IMG/VR virus record: IMGVR_UViG_3300025120_000243
Span: 1 to 34,427 of that record
Source: a virus
DNA: 34,427 nt
Reading direction: 5' to 3' (one strand)
Part shown: piece by piece, positions 18,424 through 29,259 of the stretch
Layout of the letters: every line of letters starts with the position of its first letter
Position numbering within the stretch: position 1 is the first letter of the stretch
Program-made: the position numbers and the translations under genes
Notes under the pieces: model-generated
Databases searched by the model: none
The model's input: the letters and a program-made list of their open reading frames with translations, nothing else
What the model was told of the DNA's origin: nothing

Positions 18424-21400
18424 ATGGACGATTACTTAGATTTAGTATTCAAAGATGCTCAAGGTGTTTTTGGTAATGATTTTTGGAACATAGACGAATT
18501 TAAAAATACTATGTTATCAAGTAATGATTATGTAAAACACGTGTTTGAAGAATTAAATGGTAAGACTGAAAATGTAAACGAAAAAGACGTTGATGCTTTT
18601 TATGCTAAAGTACAAAATACTAAATTAAAAGCTTTAGCTCCTAACTACTCTAGTAAAATAGAAAAGCAAGATCAAGCTCAAAAGCAGCAGCAAAAAGATA
18701 TAGAAGAAGGTAAACAACTTGTTGAAGAACAAAAGTTAAAGCCTATGGACAGGAAGATAGATGAGTCAGACTTTATGCTTAATTCAGAAAGTACTCAAGT
18801 TAATATCAACTTACCTTTTATATACACCCCTGAAGCAGAAGAAAGAAAAGATAAACTAGTAATAGAAAATAAAAACCAAGAAGATCAAAATAAAATAAAT
18901 ACATATTTTAAATCTATTGAAAAGAAAGAGAAAAAGAAAGAAGACCCTAGAAAAGAAAAAGTTGAAAGTATTGCTAAAGGTGAAATAACTTACAAAACCT
19001 CAGATCCTAATCTTATAGTTCCTGAGTACAAGGATAATGTTTTAAATTTAGTACCAGGTGACAAAAACAAGAACGAAGCGCTTATAACCACTTTAAATGA
19101 TTTAGGATTAGATATAAATACTGATTTTAATTTTTATAAATCAAAATCCGCTCCTACTGATAGGGATGGAAATGAAATGTTAAAAGTTGGTGGGGCTAGA
19201 TATAAATCTTATAACCAAGTTTTAACTGAAACAATAACAGAAGCTTTAAATACTGAAGAAGGTAAAGAAATATTATCTATATATAATGCCGTACAGTCTA
19301 AAAGTATTGAAGCAAACATAGTTAATGAGACAGAAAAATGGGTAAAAGAAAATAATCCTAAAGATTCTGAAGCTCAAGTAGCAGATAAAGTTAATTTATC
19401 TATAACTAAAAATATGGCTTTGTCAGCCGACAACTTAACTAGCTCTTATATGGAAGAGCAGTATAATAACATAAGACCTGTACTTGATGAGTTGAAAATA
19501 CAAAGAACTAAAAGAACTTCTTCAGTTAAAACAAGAGCTGAAGAAATTTTTAAAGGAAAAGATTGGCCTAAAACAAACGAAGGTTGGCAAGCTGCATTAA
19601 TGGAAGCTAATGAGCAAATACCATTATCAGAAAAAGAAAAAGCTTTATTTGCTGAACATTCTAAAAACTTAAACAAATTTATGGCTGAAGGAGTAGTTCC
19701 TTTAGTAGATGCTAATGGTGGGTGGATTAGTGAAGCTAGAACTGATAAAGACTTTTTAGAAAAACAACAAATACAAAAACAACAAATTATAGAGTTGGGA
19801 ATGTTATCTCTTGATGCTAAAACCGATATGTTATTTAATTATGAAACAGAAATGTTAGCATTAATAAATAATATTAAGCAGTATGGTATTGAAAATGTCG
19901 TAAGTGACGCTAGTATAGCTCAAAGAATAGCTAGTTTCTATGATTCAATGACTGAAGGCGATGGATCGCTTAATACTATTGAAGGTAAAATCAATATGAT
20001 AACTTCTGGAGATAAAAATAAAACAATGGGTTTATTACCTCCATTACCAAGCGGAAGTCCTTTTACTGATCAGTATAATGAATTATTACAGAAGTATGTC
20101 ACAATGTCTGCTGCTGTAACATTAAATTATGATCCTTTATCTATGCCTAAAAGCTCTTTTGGAGATGGAGAAGGTTTCTTTGATGAACTAGCTCAAGGAT
20201 TTGTAGATATGGCTCCAGAAACTTTTGATATTTTTGACGTAGACGCTAATGAAGCTGCTAATATATTTGCTCAAGAATTACAAAGTCAAGGATACACATT
20301 AGATGCTAAAGAGCAAGAAAGAATAGATCAAGGTGTTGGTGAAATGATAGGTAATAGCTTACCTGCTCTTATAAAAATGGGTGTTGAAATATATGCTACA
20401 TCTGTAATGTTAGGTCCTGTTGGCGGTGTTGAAGCATTAAGTGCTGGCATGGGTAGGTTAGCGACTAGAGGTGTATTGAAAGCTACTGGTTCAAGAGGCA
20501 TGGCTAGAAGTGTAGGTACATTTATGAATATGTATGCTCATGAATCTATTGGACTTATAGGTTCTAATTATATAGGTGCTAATATGACCCACAGTGAAGG
20601 TATGCCTGTATATACTTTTGCATTAGGATCTACTTTAGGCCGTATGGGCTTAACTAAATTAATTTCTACAAAAGGAGCTGGAATTGACAAATGGTGGAAT
20701 ACTGTTAGTAATTCAAAAACATATGCTGGTGGAGTTGCTAGAACTTTAAATCATTTGAATACAGTTGTACCTATGGGTGGTGTAAGTGTTACAGCTAAAA
20801 GATTTGGCGAGGCTGGTATTGGTACATTATCAATAAAAGGTGGTGAAGGAGTAAGTGGCGGTATTGATGTTTTAAAAGGAGATATAACATTTGATGAGTT
20901 CTGGCATCATACTACTGACGCTAAGAGCTTTGTTTCTCTGTTTGGTGGTTTAGTTACTATGGGCATGTTTGGAAAGCCTGGAATGAAAGAAATGTACAAA
21001 GCAGTTAAGCTTGACATAAATACTATGCAAGGTGGTAAACGATGGGCAGAGTGGAATAGAAATGCTGAATTTCTAGGATTAAACAAAATAAATAAAATGC
21101 CTAAAAACGCTCAACCAGGTCAATATGGTGAAGGTATTACGTCTTGGTCTAAAGGTGAAATAACAAGCGCTAAAGATGCTAAGATAAAAGAAATTAATGA
21201 AAACAAAAATCTTGATGCTAAACAAAAAGTAGAAGCTATAGAATTAATAGAGAAAACAGCTAAAGGTCTAGAGATTAAAAGTGAGTTAGATAACATATAT
21301 GCTAACGAAGGTATTTATGATAGTTTCTTTTCAAGCAAAGATAATTTAAGAACACAATTTGAAAGAGTAACAGATAGGTTTAGACAGGGTAAAATTAGTG

Positions 21401-24400
21401 AGGTAGATCAAGATGTTATAGCTAATTTTGCTCATGACTTTGGTAGAGATTATGTTTCACTAAGAATACAAGAAGCTAGCGGCATGGGCAAAGTTGACGC
21501 TGACAATTTTGTAAATGCTTCTATACATGCTTCAAGAGCTACAACTGATAGAGGCTTTGGTATGAACTCACCATATAGAGCCAAGTATGTAGAAACAGAA
21601 ATGGTTGATAGACAGATAACTCAAAAGCGTAAAGCTATTAAAGAGTTTGATCAAATGAATGATGGTGAAAAGGCTAGAGAGTTTGAAAAGTTAGATAAGT
21701 TAGCTGAGCAAAACAAGTTAAGACAAGAAGAGCTGGCAAATAAACAAAGAGAATTTAATAAAGAAAAAGCTGAAGCTGATAAGAAGAAGTTTGATAAGGA
21801 AACTATAATAGAAGTTAAAGAGGATCAAACAGTAGATGATGTATTAAAAGAGTTGAATCCAGGGCAAGAAGTTAGTGAAACTAACGCTTTAGATTTTGGA
21901 GCACAAACAGTTGATAATAGACCTAACTCTAAAACAAAAGGTAAATCTATAATGATAGTTGATCCTAAGCTTGTAGATAGAGTGTTTACTGGATCACTTG
22001 AAAAATTGTATGAAAATAAAGGTGCTGTAGGTACTCTTATACATGAAGCTATACATCCTTTAACTAGTAGATATACGGATGTAAATATACTAGCTTCACA
22101 GTTAAAAGAAAATAATCCTAAATTAACAGATACCGAAGCTAGAAAATTAGCTAAAGAAAAGAAAGATAGTTTTGTTACAGACTTTATAGAAGTGTTAAAA
22201 AGCTCTGGCGAGTATGAAGCAGTGCTTCTTAAAGTAAAAGAAAATGCTGGTTATAAAAATGATAAATTAACAGATGAATGGTTTAGTGTTTATGGTGAGA
22301 TGGTTAATAGAGGTGAGCTTGACTTCTCTAAATCAAAAAGAAATAAGTTTAAAAACTTCGGTAAAAAAGCTGCAGAATTTTTAAATACATCTAAACCAGG
22401 ATTAAAAGCTAATTGGGAATCAGGTAAAGATGTTTACGACTGGATAACAGCATTCGCAAGTGGTAAAGGTAGAGAGGCAAATGAAGTCTATAAAAAAGGT
22501 GTAAAAGAATACGAAGACTTAGTTAAAAACTACGATCTATCTAAACCTCTTAGAAACAGTGTAGATAGAGATGCTAAAGGAGTTATGGCCAAACTGTATA
22601 ACGATGTAACTGATTACAGATCTAAGATAGATGCTAAAGGATCTGATCCAGTTAAAGCCGCTGCCGAAGCAAACAAAGCTTGGAAAGAAGGTGGAGCAAA
22701 TAAATTTATAGATAAAATATATAGAGATGGAACTTTAGATCGTTTAATAATGAGTAAAATACCATCTATAAAGCCTCCAGGTTGGTTAAAAGAGTTTGTT
22801 ATAGACCCAATGACAGGTAGAGAAGTAAACCAAGGAGATTTAGAATTTAAACAAAGTGTTTTTGTTGAATTAATAAATCATATAAAAAGCTTTAAAGTAG
22901 ACAAACAAACTACAAGTGCTGAAGACGGTTTATTTGCTTGGATAAACTCTCAATTAAGTAATAAAATAGGAGAAGTTTATAAAAAAGGAAATGTAGGTAC
23001 TAAAGAAGCTTATGATATGACCTATGAACAAGCTACAGAAGCTGGTCAACAAATAGCTGGTGAAATGGAAGCTGTTGTTAGAGAGGTAGAATCTAAAAAA
23101 CCTAGTCAACTTTACAAAGAACTAAATATAGATAAAAATGTTTCATCAAAACTAGAGCGTGATGTTATAGACATGGACTATAAAAGCATGGCTGACATAA
23201 GTAAAAAAGGAGGTAAAAATCAAAGAATATCACCTTTTATGCGAGACTTTAAAAAACAAGCTGGAGATAAACTAGGTAAAACTATATACGAAGAAGTATT
23301 TAACAAAGGTAAAAATTTAGACTATATAAAGAACAACTATGTAGAGATAGTTAAGAACCTTAATGAAGGTTATTTATCTAAAAATTTTCCAGAAATTGTA
23401 GAAAAAAGAGTTAACGGTGAATATACTAGCGATTGGCAAGGTAAGAAAATTGATGTAATAGGTGCTGAAAAAGGATTTACATCAGGCCCTGAGTATATGA
23501 GATTAAGACCTGATTTTGAAAGCGAATTAAATAAAGATTATTTTGTTAGCAAATTTAATTCTGAAGCTTTTTCAAATGCTAGTAATCCTTCTAGTGCAAG
23601 AGCCGCTAAGTACAAGGGTCTAGCTTACCAAATGGGAGATAAAATAGCTATAACTAAATTCAAACAAGAAGTAGATGCTGGTGTAAAAATAAAAGACAAT
23701 ATATTTAAACTACAAGAAAGTCTTATTAACTTAGATGCTAATTTACAAAAGTATGAGCTTTTAAAAGCAGAACACCCAGAATGGACAGCTAACAGGTTGA
23801 TGAGAGAAACTGATAATGTTACTAGTGGAAACTACTTTGACAAAAAAGTTCAATTAAGAGAAGATTTATTAGAAAACAAAATAGAACTTGGTGATTATGA
23901 AATATTTGAAGGCTTTACTAATGGTATAAAAACAGAAAACACCTCACCTGAGCTTTCTCAGCAGTTAAACAATAGCATAGAAAACGCTATGTTTAGAAGG
24001 AATAGTGTTATACGTAGAGATTTTCCAGTAGAAGCACAGTTGGAATCTTTCGTTAAGCTAGAGCAAGTTAAAGATATATTAAACAAGCAAGAAATAGCTG
24101 ATGTTAAAAACCCAAACATGCTATTTAAAAGAGCATTAATGGAATCTTTTGGTTGGGATGGCAAAGAATCAGTTAGACAATTAACAGAAGATTTTACACC
24201 TACTGGAGATCAAATGATGAAAATGCTAAAAAACTTAAACGATGGTGCTAAAACATTTAAAAAGATTAAAGCTCAAGGTGATAAAAACAAGAAAGCTTCT
24301 ATTAGATTTGATAATGAATCTTTAGTTGAATCTATTAAGATAGCTAAACAAGCTGAAGCTGAGAAAATATTGCTAAGAGAATTAGGATTACCTGAAAATA

Positions 24401-27400
24401 TAAGTTTACTAGAAGTTGCAAGAGGAGAAGGAACACGAGCGGAAATGCAAAATGTAGATTTTAAAGAAATAAAAAGTGCTATACTTAATGCTAAAGATCC
24501 AATAGCTAAAATAAATAATATAATATTAAATAGAGCACAGTATACCGGTGGTCAAAAAGGTAAGTCAGTTGAAAGATTGAAATGGTATGATACTACCTCT
24601 GAGTTTATAGATAAAGCTTTTAAACCAGCTTTAGAAGCTGCAGGTTATGAAGTAGAATATTCTGGTGGTAAAATGAATACTATGGTAATTAAAAAAGCCG
24701 GTAAAGAAATTAACATAGACTACAGAAATATAAGCGCACAAAAACCTAGAACATTTTTAACAAATAAAAAAGTTTTGAGTGAAGATGGATCTTTAAACAT
24801 AAAAGGTGATAAGTTTAAGGAAAAACTAGACTTACAAGAAAAAGATGCTGAATCAGCTCAAGAAAGAGTTATAGATCAAATGAGTTTTCTAGCCAATGAG
24901 TTTCATCAAGGTGGAGTTACTCCTCTTGAAGTAGCGCTAGCTGTTAAAAACCTACAAGGAGACATGCAAGGAGCTTTAAGAGCTTCTGCTAAGTTAACTG
25001 AAATTTGGCAACCAGTAGAAGGTGAAAGTTATATAACTGGCAAAGACATACAGTCTGATAACACAAGATGGGAGCATAAAAAACCTGCTGAGTTTATGGT
25101 TAATGAGTTGTCTAGAATATTTTTAGGTAATAAATTTATAGAAGAAGTTAGTACAGGAGAAAATACTACTAAATTTGAACTAAATGAAGCTGGTAAAAAA
25201 GAATTAAAAGAATTGTTTGATGATTACACGGTAGCTATAATACCTGTTTCTATGGATAACATATTTGAAGAAATAGGTTTTAAATCATCAGATCCAAAAG
25301 AAATTGATAGATATTACAATGAAAGAAGCAAAACAGATTCTAGACTTAGACAATTAAGAAACTTAAGAACTGGAGAAATTAGAGGATCTGAATTTATGTC
25401 TAAAGAAAATAGACAAAAATTATTACAAGAAGATCATTCTGTGCTGACTAATTCTGGTTTATTTAATAGATCATCTGTAAATAAAAAAAGTGTCTCAGAT
25501 GTTATTAAAATAACAGAGAGCATGGATAAGTCTTTAGACAAAGCTAGATCTGTTAACACGCCAGTTAAAAAAATTAGAATATTTGACTTTGACGATACTT
25601 TAGCTACTAGTAAAAGTTCAGTTTTTTACAACAAGCCTAATCCATCTGGGAAGCCGTCACCTAAGCGTAAGGCCATATTTATGATTGGTGGACCAGGTTC
25701 TGGTAAATCAAACATTGGAAAAGGTTTAGAACTTGGTAGAGAAGGTTGGAAAGTTGTTAATCAAGATATATTTATAGAAGCTGAAAAATCTAAACAAGGA
25801 TTACCTGAAGTAGAAAAAGACTATAACAAAGATCAAAGAAGTTCTAGAGCTAAGATAGGTGCTGCTGGCAAGAAAGCTGCAGATGCTAAAATGGAAAAGT
25901 ACAGACAAGCTGGTGATGGAATGGTTATTGATGGCACAGGTGCTAGCTATAATGCTACTATGAAAAAAGTTAATAAACTTAAAGAGCAAGGTTATGAAGT
26001 GTTTATGGTTCACGCTAAGACCTCTAATGAAGTTGCTCTTGAAAGAAATAGAGCTAGAAAAGAAAGATCATTAAAAGATTTTATTGTAGAAAAAACACAA
26101 AACTCAGTAAATGAAAACATACCTAAATATATGAAAGATCTAGGTGAAAATTTCATGGAGATAGACACTGAAACTATAGAGTATGGAAAACCTTTACCAA
26201 AAGATTTTGTTAAAAAGGTAAAACAAAATGTTTATAAAACTGAAAGAGGCATTTTAAATGCTGAAGAGTTTGCTAAAGACGGTAAAAGATTAATTGACGA
26301 AGGAGCAGCTATGGACTTTTCAGATTTTAATATAGTAAGAGAAGGTGAACGTGGTCCATTGTTTAAAATAGCTGAAAAAATTAGAGATGCTAGAGGTACA
26401 GAAGACGTGTTTGTTTTAACAGCAAGAGCTCCTGAGTCTCAACAAGCAATACATGAGTTTTTAAAATCTGAAGGTTTAGACATACCAATAAAAAACATAA
26501 CAGGTTTAGGTAAATCAACAGGTGAAGCTAAAGCAGAGTGGGTGTTAAATAAAACATCTGAAGGTTATAATGACTTTTATTTTGCAGACGATGCTATGGC
26601 TAATGTTGAAGCTGTTAAGAAAGTTTTAGATCCTATAGATGTAAAGTCAAAAGTTCAACAAGCTAGAGTAAATAGAAACTCTATAGATTTAGATAAAACT
26701 TTTAATGATATTATAGAGGGAAAAACAGGTATAGAATCTTTTAAAGAGTTTTCAGGAGCCAAAGCAGAAGTAAGAGGTAAAGGTAAAGGTAGAGGTAAGT
26801 TTATCACTCCTCCATCTGCTCAAGATTTTTCTGGTTTAATGGATTATACTTTAGGCAAGGGAAGTGTAGGAGAAGCACAGAGAGAATGGTATAATGAAAC
26901 CTTATATAAGCCTTATAATAGAGCTCAAAGAGCTGTAGCTACTGATAGAATAAACTTAATGGATGATTTTAAAGCTATTAAAAAAGAGTTAGATATACCT
27001 AAAGATTTAAGAGAAACAACACCAAGTGGTTATACTAAAGAGCAAGCTGTTAGAGTTCACTTGTGGGATAGACTTGGTGAAAAAGTTCCTAAGTTAACAA
27101 AGTCGGATTTAAAAGAAATAAATGAAATAGTAACATCTGACCCAAAGCTAAGTGCTTTTGCAGATCAAATACTTCAGATAACTAAAGGTGATGGTTATTC
27201 AAAGCCTAAAGAACATTGGCTGTCAGGTACTATAACAACTGATTTTATGGATCTTCTTAATACTACTAAACGTAGTAAGTATTTAGAAGAGTGGCAACAG
27301 AATGCAGATATAATATTTTCAGATAAAAACTTAAATAAATTAGAAGCAGGTTTTGGTAAGAAATATAGAGAAGCTTTAGAAAACTCTTTAGCTAGAATGA

Positions 27401-29259
27401 AAGCTGGTAAAAATAGAATACAAGAAGGTAATAGACTAAGCGATAAAGTTTTAGATTATATAAACAACGCACAGGGAACTATAATGTTCTTAAATATGAG
27501 GTCTGCACTTCTTCAAACAATATCATCAGCAAACTTTGCTAACCTAACATTTAATAACCCACTAAGAATGGGTCAAGCTTTTGCTAACCAACCTCGTTAT
27601 TGGAAAGACTTTATGAAAATTATGAATTCAGACTATTTAAGAGATAGACGTAATGGTTTGAAAATAAATATATCAGAGTCTGAAATAGCTGACGCAGCTT
27701 CTAGTAGTAGTAACAAAGCTAAAGCAGCTATTAACTATATACTAGAAAAAGGATACGCTCCTACTAAGTTTGCTGATAGTTTTGCTATTGCTTCTGGTGG
27801 TGCAACATGGTATAGAAACAAGATAAGAAGCTTAATTAAAGAAGGTAAAAGCGAGAAAGAAGCTGAAAAAGAAGCTTACGAAGAATTTATTGAAATTTCT
27901 GAAAAATCACAACAGTCTTCTGATCCTAGTAAAATATCACAACAACAGTCTAGTGATATGGGTAGATTGTTATTACAGTTTGTTAATACACCAATGCAGT
28001 ATAATAGACTTCAAATATCAGATGCTAAAGACTTAATAAACGGTAGAGGTAACCCGTTAGAGAAGGTTAGCAGAATACTTTATTATGGATTTGCACAAAA
28101 TATGTTTTTTAATTTAATGCAGCAAGGTATGTTTGCTTTAGGGTTTGGAGATGATTTTGGTGATGCTGAAGTTGAAAATAAGTTTTTAGATACAGCAAAT
28201 GGAATGTCTGATAGTATTTTAAGAGGTACAGGTTTAGTAGGTATGACAGCTTCTGTTATTAAAAACTTAGCGCTAGACGTTTATAAAAGAAGCAAAAGAG
28301 ACAGACCTGAATACATCGATGCAACTCAAAAGCTTTTAGATTTTTCTCCAGCTATAAAAAATAAGTTTTCTAAATTTAAGAATGCTGCTTATCAATTTGA
28401 TGATCCACTTAAAAGAAGTCAAATGGATGATGGTTTTAGTTTGGAAAACCCTGCATTTAAAGCCGCAACTAAAGTTGTTTCTGGAGTTACAAATGTTCCA
28501 TTAGATAGAGGCTTACAAAAAATAGAAAATATAAAGTATGCAATGAGTGATGACTCTGAAGACTGGCAGAAAGTAGCTTCAATACTAGGTTGGCCACAAT
28601 GGCAGTTAGAAGGTAAAGAAACTAAAGATGCTAGAAGAGATGATCAGAAACAAAAGCTAAGACAAGAGCAAGCTATAGAAGATCCATCTAAATATTCAAA
28701 AGCTCAACAAGTTGATATACTTAAAAAACATGGATATTCCGAAGAAGAAATAAAGAATCTTAAAAAAGAAGATCAAAGAGTTGAAGCTATATTAAAATCT
28801 CAAAAAGAAAACAATAAAATACACACTTCAAATATAAAAACTAAAAAACAAACACTGAAAGAAGTTTTAAAACAAAAACCTAACTTAAGTGAAGCTGATA
28901 AAAAAACCAACGATAATGTGGCTAAGTATTATAAAATGGGTAAAAACGAGCAAGTTGAATTACTTAATAAATACTGGGCCAAAAAAGATATTAGAACTAA
29001 ATTTAATACAGAACAAAAAAGAGTTGATCAGCTTTTAAGGTTGATTGAAAATGATAGCATACCTGATAGATTAAAAAGAAAAGAAAACATACCAGCAAGT
29101 CAAAGAACAGAACAACAACGTAGAATATATAGTCTAAATAAAAAAGATCAAATAGATACTTTAAAATCTCTTGGTTTAAATGATAGCGTTATAAAAACAC
29201 TAAGATTAGAAGCTGATAGAGTTAGTAGAATAGAGGAACTATACAAAAACAAAAAATGA
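18424..29259 (+). CDS. Giant 3611-aa multidomain (polyvalent) phage protein
   Basis: This is one uninterrupted 10.8-kb frame. Visible parts in order: an acidic helical N-terminus; hydrophobic stretches near residues 650-735; Lys/Glu coiled coils near 1080-1160; a zincin-like protease motif HEAIH (H1207, E1208, H1211) with a later DEWF (E1285) as possible third ligand; long helical regions; a conserved block near 2216-2310 (WEHKKPAEF, then DYTVAIIPVSMDN); a HAD phosphatase with motif I D2388/D2390, motif II T2666, K2703 and motif IV D2722/D2723, interrupted by a P-loop kinase (GGPGSGKS, 2422-2429); a conserved phage region from about 2800 (GEAQREWYNETLYKPYNRA) to 3270; and three repeats from 3425 to the end. 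Such giant proteins are known as phage polyvalent or internal proteins, often thought to enter the cell with DNA. Injection and overall role here are inference. Confidence 0.85.
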   Translation: MDDYLDLVFKDAQGVFGNDFWNIDEFKNTMLSSNDYVKHVFEELNGKTENVNEKDVDAFYAKVQNTKLKALAPNYSSKIEKQDQAQKQQQKDIEEGKQLVEEQKLKPMDRKIDESDFMLNSESTQVNINLPFIYTPEAEERKDKLVIENKNQEDQNKINTYFKSIEKKEKKKEDPRKEKVESIAKGEITYKTSDPNLIVPEYKDNVLNLVPGDKNKNEALITTLNDLGLDINTDFNFYKSKSAPTDRDGNEMLKVGGARYKSYNQVLTETITEALNTEEGKEILSIYNAVQSKSIEANIVNETEKWVKENNPKDSEAQVADKVNLSITKNMALSADNLTSSYMEEQYNNIRPVLDELKIQRTKRTSSVKTRAEEIFKGKDWPKTNEGWQAALMEANEQIPLSEKEKALFAEHSKNLNKFMAEGVVPLVDANGGWISEARTDKDFLEKQQIQKQQIIELGMLSLDAKTDMLFNYETEMLALINNIKQYGIENVVSDASIAQRIASFYDSMTEGDGSLNTIEGKINMITSGDKNKTMGLLPPLPSGSPFTDQYNELLQKYVTMSAAVTLNYDPLSMPKSSFGDGEGFFDELAQGFVDMAPETFDIFDVDANEAANIFAQELQSQGYTLDAKEQERIDQGVGEMIGNSLPALIKMGVEIYATSVMLGPVGGVEALSAGMGRLATRGVLKATGSRGMARSVGTFMNMYAHESIGLIGSNYIGANMTHSEGMPVYTFALGSTLGRMGLTKLISTKGAGIDKWWNTVSNSKTYAGGVARTLNHLNTVVPMGGVSVTAKRFGEAGIGTLSIKGGEGVSGGIDVLKGDITFDEFWHHTTDAKSFVSLFGGLVTMGMFGKPGMKEMYKAVKLDINTMQGGKRWAEWNRNAEFLGLNKINKMPKNAQPGQYGEGITSWSKGEITSAKDAKIKEINENKNLDAKQKVEAIELIEKTAKGLEIKSELDNIYANEGIYDSFFSSKDNLRTQFERVTDRFRQGKISEVDQDVIANFAHDFGRDYVSLRIQEASGMGKVDADNFVNASIHASRATTDRGFGMNSPYRAKYVETEMVDRQITQKRKAIKEFDQMNDGEKAREFEKLDKLAEQNKLRQEELANKQREFNKEKAEADKKKFDKETIIEVKEDQTVDDVLKELNPGQEVSETNALDFGAQTVDNRPNSKTKGKSIMIVDPKLVDRVFTGSLEKLYENKGAVGTLIHEAIHPLTSRYTDVNILASQLKENNPKLTDTEARKLAKEKKDSFVTDFIEVLKSSGEYEAVLLKVKENAGYKNDKLTDEWFSVYGEMVNRGELDFSKSKRNKFKNFGKKAAEFLNTSKPGLKANWESGKDVYDWITAFASGKGREANEVYKKGVKEYEDLVKNYDLSKPLRNSVDRDAKGVMAKLYNDVTDYRSKIDAKGSDPVKAAAEANKAWKEGGANKFIDKIYRDGTLDRLIMSKIPSIKPPGWLKEFVIDPMTGREVNQGDLEFKQSVFVELINHIKSFKVDKQTTSAEDGLFAWINSQLSNKIGEVYKKGNVGTKEAYDMTYEQATEAGQQIAGEMEAVVREVESKKPSQLYKELNIDKNVSSKLERDVIDMDYKSMADISKKGGKNQRISPFMRDFKKQAGDKLGKTIYEEVFNKGKNLDYIKNNYVEIVKNLNEGYLSKNFPEIVEKRVNGEYTSDWQGKKIDVIGAEKGFTSGPEYMRLRPDFESELNKDYFVSKFNSEAFSNASNPSSARAAKYKGLAYQMGDKIAITKFKQEVDAGVKIKDNIFKLQESLINLDANLQKYELLKAEHPEWTANRLMRETDNVTSGNYFDKKVQLREDLLENKIELGDYEIFEGFTNGIKTENTSPELSQQLNNSIENAMFRRNSVIRRDFPVEAQLESFVKLEQVKDILNKQEIADVKNPNMLFKRALMESFGWDGKESVRQLTEDFTPTGDQMMKMLKNLNDGAKTFKKIKAQGDKNKKASIRFDNESLVESIKIAKQAEAEKILLRELGLPENISLLEVARGEGTRAEMQNVDFKEIKSAILNAKDPIAKINNIILNRAQYTGGQKGKSVERLKWYDTTSEFIDKAFKPALEAAGYEVEYSGGKMNTMVIKKAGKEINIDYRNISAQKPRTFLTNKKVLSEDGSLNIKGDKFKEKLDLQEKDAESAQERVIDQMSFLANEFHQGGVTPLEVALAVKNLQGDMQGALRASAKLTEIWQPVEGESYITGKDIQSDNTRWEHKKPAEFMVNELSRIFLGNKFIEEVSTGENTTKFELNEAGKKELKELFDDYTVAIIPVSMDNIFEEIGFKSSDPKEIDRYYNERSKTDSRLRQLRNLRTGEIRGSEFMSKENRQKLLQEDHSVLTNSGLFNRSSVNKKSVSDVIKITESMDKSLDKARSVNTPVKKIRIFDFDDTLATSKSSVFYNKPNPSGKPSPKRKAIFMIGGPGSGKSNIGKGLELGREGWKVVNQDIFIEAEKSKQGLPEVEKDYNKDQRSSRAKIGAAGKKAADAKMEKYRQAGDGMVIDGTGASYNATMKKVNKLKEQGYEVFMVHAKTSNEVALERNRARKERSLKDFIVEKTQNSVNENIPKYMKDLGENFMEIDTETIEYGKPLPKDFVKKVKQNVYKTERGILNAEEFAKDGKRLIDEGAAMDFSDFNIVREGERGPLFKIAEKIRDARGTEDVFVLTARAPESQQAIHEFLKSEGLDIPIKNITGLGKSTGEAKAEWVLNKTSEGYNDFYFADDAMANVEAVKKVLDPIDVKSKVQQARVNRNSIDLDKTFNDIIEGKTGIESFKEFSGAKAEVRGKGKGRGKFITPPSAQDFSGLMDYTLGKGSVGEAQREWYNETLYKPYNRAQRAVATDRINLMDDFKAIKKELDIPKDLRETTPSGYTKEQAVRVHLWDRLGEKVPKLTKSDLKEINEIVTSDPKLSAFADQILQITKGDGYSKPKEHWLSGTITTDFMDLLNTTKRSKYLEEWQQNADIIFSDKNLNKLEAGFGKKYREALENSLARMKAGKNRIQEGNRLSDKVLDYINNAQGTIMFLNMRSALLQTISSANFANLTFNNPLRMGQAFANQPRYWKDFMKIMNSDYLRDRRNGLKINISESEIADAASSSSNKAKAAINYILEKGYAPTKFADSFAIASGGATWYRNKIRSLIKEGKSEKEAEKEAYEEFIEISEKSQQSSDPSKISQQQSSDMGRLLLQFVNTPMQYNRLQISDAKDLINGRGNPLEKVSRILYYGFAQNMFFNLMQQGMFALGFGDDFGDAEVENKFLDTANGMSDSILRGTGLVGMTASVIKNLALDVYKRSKRDRPEYIDATQKLLDFSPAIKNKFSKFKNAAYQFDDPLKRSQMDDGFSLENPAFKAATKVVSGVTNVPLDRGLQKIENIKYAMSDDSEDWQKVASILGWPQWQLEGKETKDARRDDQKQKLRQEQAIEDPSKYSKAQQVDILKKHGYSEEEIKNLKKEDQRVEAILKSQKENNKIHTSNIKTKKQTLKEVLKQKPNLSEADKKTNDNVAKYYKMGKNEQVELLNKYWAKKDIRTKFNTEQKRVDQLLRLIENDSIPDRLKRKENIPASQRTEQQRRIYSLNKKDQIDTLKSLGLNDSVIKTLRLEADRVSRIEELYKNKK

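Noticed and set aside
18424-29259. Virion RNA polymerase in the giant protein, as in crAss-like phages
   Set aside because: No DxDxD-type polymerase motif was found; the DFDDT sequence is a HAD motif with the matching Thr, Lys and Asp-Asp motifs downstream.
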